DNA of 6,358 nucleotides from Denitrobacterium sp024691475 (GTDB taxonomy: Bacteria; Actinomycetota; Coriobacteriia; Coriobacteriales; Eggerthellaceae). The DNA lies in assembly GCA_024691475.1 (NCBI GenBank), contig JAILNP010000004.1, forward strand, positions 1 through 6,358, read 5' to 3'. Each line of letters opens with the position of its first letter. Position 1 is the stretch's first letter. Position numbers and translations under genes: made by a program. A model generated the notes under the pieces. The model was not told where the DNA came from, ran no database searches, and saw only the letters and a program-made list of their open reading frames with translations. Of this stretch, positions 1 to 3,604 are shown piece by piece.

Positions 1-180
1 CACGAAAGCAAGTTGGGAAATGCTCCCGCGCGTGCTTTGTTCGATTTGGTCTCTGCCGAAAAGCTTTCTGATGGGCCGGCGCGTAAATATAGCGACTATC
101 GCTTGATTGTGCCTGATGAGTCTTCTCTCCCCGAAGGCGTCACCTTGAAGGTCATTGATTGGCAGAATCTTGGGAAATGA
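1..180 (+). CDS. cas7: Type I-C Cascade backbone protein Cas7 (Csd2), C-terminal 59 residues
   Basis: This open frame enters from the left edge and ends at TGA 178-180, so the start and most of the protein lie outside the window. The visible residues include HESKLGNAPARALFDLV near the start and SLPEGVTLKVIDW near the end. They match the C-terminal pattern I recall for Cas7 of type I-C systems (FKH-SKLGNAPA--LF followed by LPEGV). In this family Cas7 forms the helical filament that coats the crRNA spacer in Cascade. The context agrees: the usual I-C order is cas3-cas5-cas8c-cas7-cas4-cas1-cas2-array, and the next frame is a cas4 remnant that starts inside the cas7 stop (ATGA overlap at 177-180), indicating translational coupling in one operon. 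No frameshift is seen in this part, so interference could still work, but the rest of the operon cannot be judged from here. Confidence 0.85.
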   Translation, partial: HESKLGNAPARALFDLVSAEKLSDGPARKYSDYRLIVPDESSLPEGVTLKVIDWQNLGK

Positions 181-438
181 TGGGAGTTGGCTATCCCGAG
201 TACGACTATTTGCCTCTTTCGGGGCTTCAGCATTATGCCTTCTGCCCGCGGACAGTGGGCATTGATTCATGTCGAGCAGCAGTGGAAGAATAATTTCGCA
301 CTACCGAGGGAATCCGGTCCATAGGCGTTGGCATGACGAAACTGTGCGCGAGCGTCTGAAAAACTTTGCAACGCCGATCGTGTGCAGTTATGTGCGCAAG
401 CCATGGCCTTAGAGGAAATGATTGGCTGTTCCGTGGCC
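177..438 (+). pseudogene. cas4: Broken cas4 (type I-C adaptation nuclease), frameshifted and internally deleted
   Basis: Five pieces of one Cas4 can be read in order but not in one frame. From ATG 177 (or 180) the protein reads DYLPLSGLQHYAFCPR, the N-terminal Cas4 motif with its first cluster cysteine. An extra A near 252 then shifts the frame; QWALIHVEQQWKNNFA continues from 253. Further one-base losses near 300 and 311 are needed to read TTEG and then NPVHRRWHDETVRER (311-355). A large gap follows, removing roughly the central 50 residues that should hold nuclease-core residues. The tail ADRVQLCAQAMALEEMIGC (373-429) is the late QLCAQAM-LEEM motif. The C-terminal cysteine cluster is missing. 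The longest undamaged frame is only 38 codons, to TAA 291-293. Cas4 normally trims prespacers and helps Cas1-Cas2 choose the PAM; this copy cannot make a full protein. Single-base shifts could be read errors, but the internal and C-terminal losses cannot. Confidence 0.85.
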
Positions 439-473
439 ATTGCAAATCGTGTTCATCGTGCTGAAGCTCTGCG
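439..473 (+). other. Deletion junction between cas4 remnant and first repeat; cas1, cas2 and leader absent
   Basis: Only 35 bp lie between the last convincing Cas4 codons and the first repeat. In an intact I-C locus this interval would hold the rest of cas4, cas1, cas2 and an A/T-rich leader, well over 1 kb in total. None of these is present, so one or more deletions are inferred. The segment ATTGCAAAT at 439-447 resembles the repeat end ATTGAAAT with one added C, and the whole stretch is about one spacer long. It may therefore be the remains of a former leader-proximal spacer left when the deletion ran into the array. This reading is tentative. Confidence 0.5.
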
Positions 474-1582
474 GTCGCCCCGCGCAGGAGGGGCGCGGAT
501 TGAAATAACGACCCAGTGGGCGTGTGGACGAATCCCGATGGTCGCCCCTCGTTGGAGGGGCGCGGATTGAAATGACGAGGACGATAGCCCCGAATGGGAG
601 CCGTGCGGTCGTCCCTCGCAGGAGGGGCGCGGATTGAAATAGGACCTCGCACGCCTGACTCGTCTTGCCATTGCGTCGCCCCTCGCAGGAGGGGCGCGGA
701 TTGAAATTACGAGCGCGACGCGAACGGCGCCATCGTGGAAGTCGCCCCTCGCAGGAGGGGCGCGGATTGAAATAAGGCGGGGGAGAACGTGGAGGGCGTA
801 ACCACCTTGTCGCCCCTCGCAGGAGGGGCGTGGATTGAAATACGCTCGCGTGGCCCAGGCGGCGCGCCACCTCCGTCGCTCCTCGCAGGAGGGGCGCGGA
901 TTGAAATAACATCACGGAAGAGGGCGTGATCGTCACCCCCCCCAGTCGCCCCTCGCAGGAGGGCGCGGATTGAAATTACGAGTACATCGTCCGCGAAATG
1001 CTGCTGAAGGGGTCGCTCCTCGCAGGAGGGGCGCGGATTGAAATATCTACGACTTCGACGTTGCGGGCCTGATGCTCGAAGTCGCCCCTCGCAGGAGGGG
1101 CGCGGATTGAAATAGGAGCGAGTACGCCATTCAGCGACCCCCCCGGTCGTCCCTCGCAGGAGGGGCGCGGATTGAAATTACAACATGATTAAGCTCGACC
1201 CGTCTTTTACCAGTCGCCTCTCGCAGGAGGGGCGCGGATTGAAATACCGATGAGCTAAAGCGCAAGCTGAACATCACGTGGTCGCCCCTCGCAGGAGGGG
1301 CGCGGATTGAAATACCGAGGAGGAAATAGCCGCCACCGAGGCCCGCAGGTCGCCCCTCGTAGGAGGGGCGCGGATTGAAATATCTTTCCGGCAATGGCGC
1401 GAATGCCCTTCAGGCGTCGCCCCTCGCAGGAGGGGCGTGGATTGAAATCAGGAGGTCATTGCGGACAATAACGGGGACAATGGTCGCCCCTCGCAGGAGG
1501 GGCGCGGATTGAAATCAGACTATCGCGGAATATGCTCCAGCGTTCACGAGTCGCCCCTCGCAGGAGGGGCGCGGATTGAAAT
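474..1582 (+). CRISPR. Type I-C CRISPR array, 17 repeats and 16 spacers
   Basis: The 33-nt consensus repeat starts GTCGCCCCTCGCAGGAGGGG and ends CGCGGATTGAAAT, which is typical of type I-C. Positions 3-10 (CGCCCCTC) pair with 15-22 (GAGGGGCG) around the loop GCAG. Known Cas5c cleavage at the stem base would leave the 11-nt handle CGGATTGAAAT, so the crRNA strand is + and the leader side is left, next to the cas genes. Repeats start at 474, 541, 608, 675, 741, 809, 875, 945, 1012, 1081, 1146, 1213, 1281, 1349, 1416, 1483 and 1550. Spacers are 32-37 nt and all different. Repeats 4, 5, 10, 13, 16 and 17 match the consensus; the variants are R1 T9G, R2 C12T+A13T, R3 and R11 C5T, R6 and R15 C23T, R7 and R9 C6T, R8 one G lost (32 nt), R12 C7T, R14 C12T. 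No leader is visible, so transcription probably depends on read-through from the cas operon. Confidence 0.98.
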
Positions 1583-1684
1583 CGTTATGCCCTCCACTCT
1601 CCTTGCGTATGTTTTGCGGTCGTAATTCGAGCGCCGGTGCTATGGCTTCTGCCTGGGCGTTTAGGCAAAATGCCGAATTTGAGG

Positions 1685-1690
1685 TAAAAT
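1685..1690 (+). promoter_or_regulatory. Possible -10 box for the HEAT-like gene
   Basis: TAAAAT matches the sigma-70 -10 consensus at five of six positions and lies 35 bp before the GTG start. The best -35 candidate is a poor TTAGGC at 1661-1666, 18 bp upstream. The 143-bp gap from the last repeat to this gene is otherwise without a recognisable gene or terminator, so a promoter is expected in it, but this assignment is weak. Confidence 0.35.
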
Positions 1691-1713
1691 CTTATGGTTA
1701 AAACTGCGTTGCC

Positions 1714-1720
1714 AAAGGAG
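1714..1720 (+). promoter_or_regulatory. Ribosome binding site fixing a GTG start
   Basis: AAAGGAG lies 5 nt before GTG 1726. It is a strong Shine-Dalgarno match at good spacing and is the reason for accepting a GTG start for the following gene. Confidence 0.8.
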
Positions 1721-1725
1721 ACTAC

Positions 1726-2325
1726 GTGAGCGATAAGGAAGCTATCGAGCAGGCAATTAAGATTGCATCCACCCGTGACGGCATGCTGAAGAAGGTCGTT
1801 GACGAGCTTTCCGGTTCATCGCGCCGCGCAAGGCAGAACTCTGCTGCCGTTGTGGCGGGCGTTGCCAAGAAGAACCCCAGCAAGGTCGTGCCTTACGTAG
1901 ACCAGATCGTTGATGCTCTGAATCGCCCCGAAGCCCAAACGCGTTGGGAATGCATGAATGCGCTTACGGAAATCGTTGCGCTCGAGTCGCGCGTGTGCGA
2001 CAAGGCTATCCCTGGTGCTGAAACGGCCCTGTTCGACGAAGACAGCGGCCCTGCGCATCTGGCCGCCATGCGCTTCCTTTGCAAGCTGGGCTCCACTACG
2101 GAAAACCGTTCCGAGAAGACGTGGCCCCTTATCGACGAGGCCATTCAGTGCTATCACGGCGACATCGAGTTCCAGGAAATGCTCGTGGCTGTCATCGGCT
2201 TTTCCGAGGGCAAGCTTGCCCCTGCGGTGAAGGAAGAGCTGAAGGCTCGCATGGAGTTCGATTCGAAGAACGGCAAGGGTGCGTTGAAGCATAGGGCTCA
2301 GCAGATTATCGATAACCTTTCGTAG
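1726..2325 (+). CDS. HEAT-repeat-like alpha-helical protein of unknown function (199 aa)
   Basis: The protein is soluble-looking, with no signal peptide or membrane segment. It is made of paired amphipathic helices about 30-40 residues apart. Approximate units are residues 20-49 (ending AAVVAGVAKKNP), 52-89 (VVPYVDQIVDAL then RWECMNALTEIVAL), 97-127 (ETALFDEDSGPAHLAAMRFL), 130-165 and a partial one at 168-198. The alternation of a short helix, a turn with Asp or Pro, and an Ala/Leu-rich helix is what HEAT/Armadillo-type solenoids show; these usually bind proteins or nucleic acids. No catalytic motif is visible. The start is GTG 1726, chosen for the strong AAAGGAG site just upstream. The gene stands alone: the array lies upstream, and its own terminator separates it from icd. 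Codon use matches the metabolic genes, so it looks like a resident chromosomal gene rather than part of the CRISPR system. The gene is near certain; the fold is probable; the role is unknown. Confidence 0.85.
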   Translation: MSDKEAIEQAIKIASTRDGMLKKVVDELSGSSRRARQNSAAVVAGVAKKNPSKVVPYVDQIVDALNRPEAQTRWECMNALTEIVALESRVCDKAIPGAETALFDEDSGPAHLAAMRFLCKLGSTTENRSEKTWPLIDEAIQCYHGDIEFQEMLVAVIGFSEGKLAPAVKEELKARMEFDSKNGKGALKHRAQQIIDNLS

Positions 2326-2361
2326 CCCCTGCTTCGGTAAACGGCTACCATATACGGAATT

Positions 2362-2386
2362 GGCGCGGTGATTTCCGCGCCTTTTT
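2362..2386 (+). terminator. Intrinsic terminator after the HEAT-like gene
   Basis: A perfect 7-bp stem, GGCGCGG (2362-2368) with CCGCGCC (2375-2381), encloses the 6-nt loop TGATTT and is followed at once by TTTTT and further T-rich sequence. It begins 36 bp after the TAG stop, and implies that icd-acn has its own promoter in 2387-2453, where I could not settle on a -35/-10 pair. Confidence 0.9.
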
Positions 2387-2453
2387 CTATTTAGCGGATA
2401 TGTATGGTAGGAATAAGGGACACTTTTGCATACTAAAGTACAGAGCGAATCCG

Positions 2454-2459
2454 AAGGAG
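2454..2459 (+). promoter_or_regulatory. Ribosome binding site that decides the icd start
   Basis: AAGGAG sits 5 nt before ATG 2465. The same frame is open upstream to a TTG at 2426, but that would place this site inside the coding region and add 13 residues before the conserved beta-strand and GDGIGPE loop. ATG 2465 is therefore preferred. Confidence 0.85.
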
Positions 2460-2464
2460 ACTCG

Positions 2465-3550
2465 ATGGCACAGCACACCGTTACCCTTATTCCCGGCGAT
2501 GGCATTGGTCCCGAAACGAGCTCGGCCATGCAGCGCGTTCTGGAAGCTGCAGGTGCGGAAATCGAATGGGAAATCGCCGAGGCTGGCGCCCATCTGATGG
2601 AGGAGCATGGCACGCCTCTGCCCCAGAGCACGCTTGATGCGGTGAAGCGCAACAAGGTTGCCATCAAGGGTCCCGTCACCACGCCGGTGGGTTCGGGCTT
2701 CCGCAGCGTGAACGTTGCGCTGCGCAAAGCATTCGACCTGTATGTGAACTTGCGTCCCAACATCAGCATCGAAGGTGCGGGTGGTCGTTACAATGACGTC
2801 GACCTGGTTATCGTGCGCGAGAACACGGAAGACCTGTACGCGGGCATCGAGTTCGAACAGGGTTCTTCCGAAGCCGCCGAGCTCATTGAATTCTGCGCCT
2901 CTCATGATGCGGGTGCGATTCGCGAGGACGCCGGCATCTCCGTGAAGCCCATTTCCGTTACCGGTTCGCGCAACATCGTGAAGTACGCGTTCGAATACGC
3001 AATCGCCCAGGGCCGCAAGAAGGTCACGGCAGTGCACAAGGCCAACATCATGAAGCATTCCGACGGCCTGTTCCTGCGCGTTGCGCGTGAGGTTGCCAAG
3101 GAATACGAGGGCCGCATCGAATTCGAGGACAAGATCGTCGACGCGTTCTGCATGAACATGGTCATCGACCCCAGCCAGTTCGACGTCGTGGTGCTGCCGA
3201 ACCTGTACGGCGACATTGCGAGCGACCTGTGCGCTGGCCTGGTGGGCGGCCTGGGCATTGCCCCTGGCGCGAACATCGGCAAGGAATACGCCATCTTCGA
3301 GGCCGTGCATGGCAGCGCTCCCGATATTGCGGGCCAGAACAAGGCCAACCCCACGGCCGAAATCCTTTCCGCTTGCATGATGCTCGACTATCTGGGCGAG
3401 CAGGAATGCGCCGAGCGCATCCGCTCTGCCGTGCGCGCCGTGTACGCGGGGGGCGAGCACCTTACGGGCGACATTCGCTGGGCCACGGGTTCCAGCAAGC
3501 CGGCATGCAGCACCACGGAGTTCACCGACGCCCTGATCGCTGCACTGTAG
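2465..3550 (+). CDS. icd: Isocitrate dehydrogenase, probably NAD+-dependent (361 aa)
   Basis: The protein belongs to the isocitrate/isopropylmalate dehydrogenase family and is full length. It should oxidise isocitrate to 2-oxoglutarate and CO2 in the cytoplasm, with Mg2+ or Mn2+. Visible motifs are the GDGIGPE loop (11-17), the substrate-binding run SVNVALRK with Ser81, Asn83 and Arg87, NLRP with Arg97, RENTEDLYAG with Arg118 and Tyr125, AVHKANIMK with Lys192, and the metal ligands Asp226, Asp250 and Asp254 (LYGDIASD). Ser81 and Asn83 favour isocitrate over isopropylmalate. In the cofactor loop HGSAPDIAG (282-290), Asp287-Ile288 occupy the place of the Lys-Tyr pair of NADP enzymes, which predicts NAD+ use. 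The size and look are those of the short NAD-type enzymes related to mitochondrial IDH subunits rather than E. coli Icd. Homoisocitrate dehydrogenase is a less likely alternative. It lies 54 bp before acnA with no T-rich terminator between, so the two are probably co-transcribed. Confidence 0.93.
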   Translation: MAQHTVTLIPGDGIGPETSSAMQRVLEAAGAEIEWEIAEAGAHLMEEHGTPLPQSTLDAVKRNKVAIKGPVTTPVGSGFRSVNVALRKAFDLYVNLRPNISIEGAGGRYNDVDLVIVRENTEDLYAGIEFEQGSSEAAELIEFCASHDAGAIREDAGISVKPISVTGSRNIVKYAFEYAIAQGRKKVTAVHKANIMKHSDGLFLRVAREVAKEYEGRIEFEDKIVDAFCMNMVIDPSQFDVVVLPNLYGDIASDLCAGLVGGLGIAPGANIGKEYAIFEAVHGSAPDIAGQNKANPTAEILSACMMLDYLGEQECAERIRSAVRAVYAGGEHLTGDIRWATGSSKPACSTTEFTDALIAAL

Positions 3551-3560
3551 GAATGTAATC

Positions 3561-3580
3561 GGGGCCGCCAGCGCGGCCCC
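3561..3580 (+). promoter_or_regulatory. GC-rich intercistronic hairpin between icd and acnA
   Basis: GGGGCCGC (3561-3568) pairs perfectly with GCGGCCCC (3573-3580) around the loop CAGC. It starts 10 bp after the icd stop and ends 11 bp before the acnA ribosome binding site AGGAG (3592-3596). No T-run follows (GCGTTGTTGG), so it does not look like a full terminator. A partial terminator or a 3'-end stabiliser that sets the icd to acnA ratio is the best guess. Confidence 0.65.
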
Positions 3581-3604
3581 GCGTTGTTGGCAGGAGAAGC
3601 ATAG

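Noticed and set aside
382..570. Plus-strand 62-codon open frame running from the cas4 tail into the array
   Set aside because: It starts at an internal codon of the Cas4 remnant and ends by reading through the first repeat and spacer. It has no ribosome binding site and is not a gene.
908..1280. Spacers 7 and 12 share AACATCACG and their translations could be joined as one peptide
   Set aside because: Only 9 bases are shared and the bases that follow differ, so there is no evidence that both come from the same protospacer region.
233..1394. Several minus-strand open frames with repeated motifs such as FNPRPSCEGR, FQSAPLLRG and ISIRAPPARGD
   Set aside because: These are translations of the CRISPR repeats and spacers read backwards. 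The motif recurs because the repeat recurs, with frame changes due to varying repeat-plus-spacer length. They are a familiar artefact of CRISPR arrays, not proteins.
1583..1725. A small gene or mobile element scar between array and HEAT-like gene
   Set aside because: No open frame with a start and ribosome binding site, no inverted repeats and no target duplication were seen.
2426..2464. Upstream TTG start for icd, adding 13 residues
   Set aside because: The AAGGAG site at 2454-2459 directly serves ATG 2465, and the added residues have no counterpart before the conserved first strand of the family.
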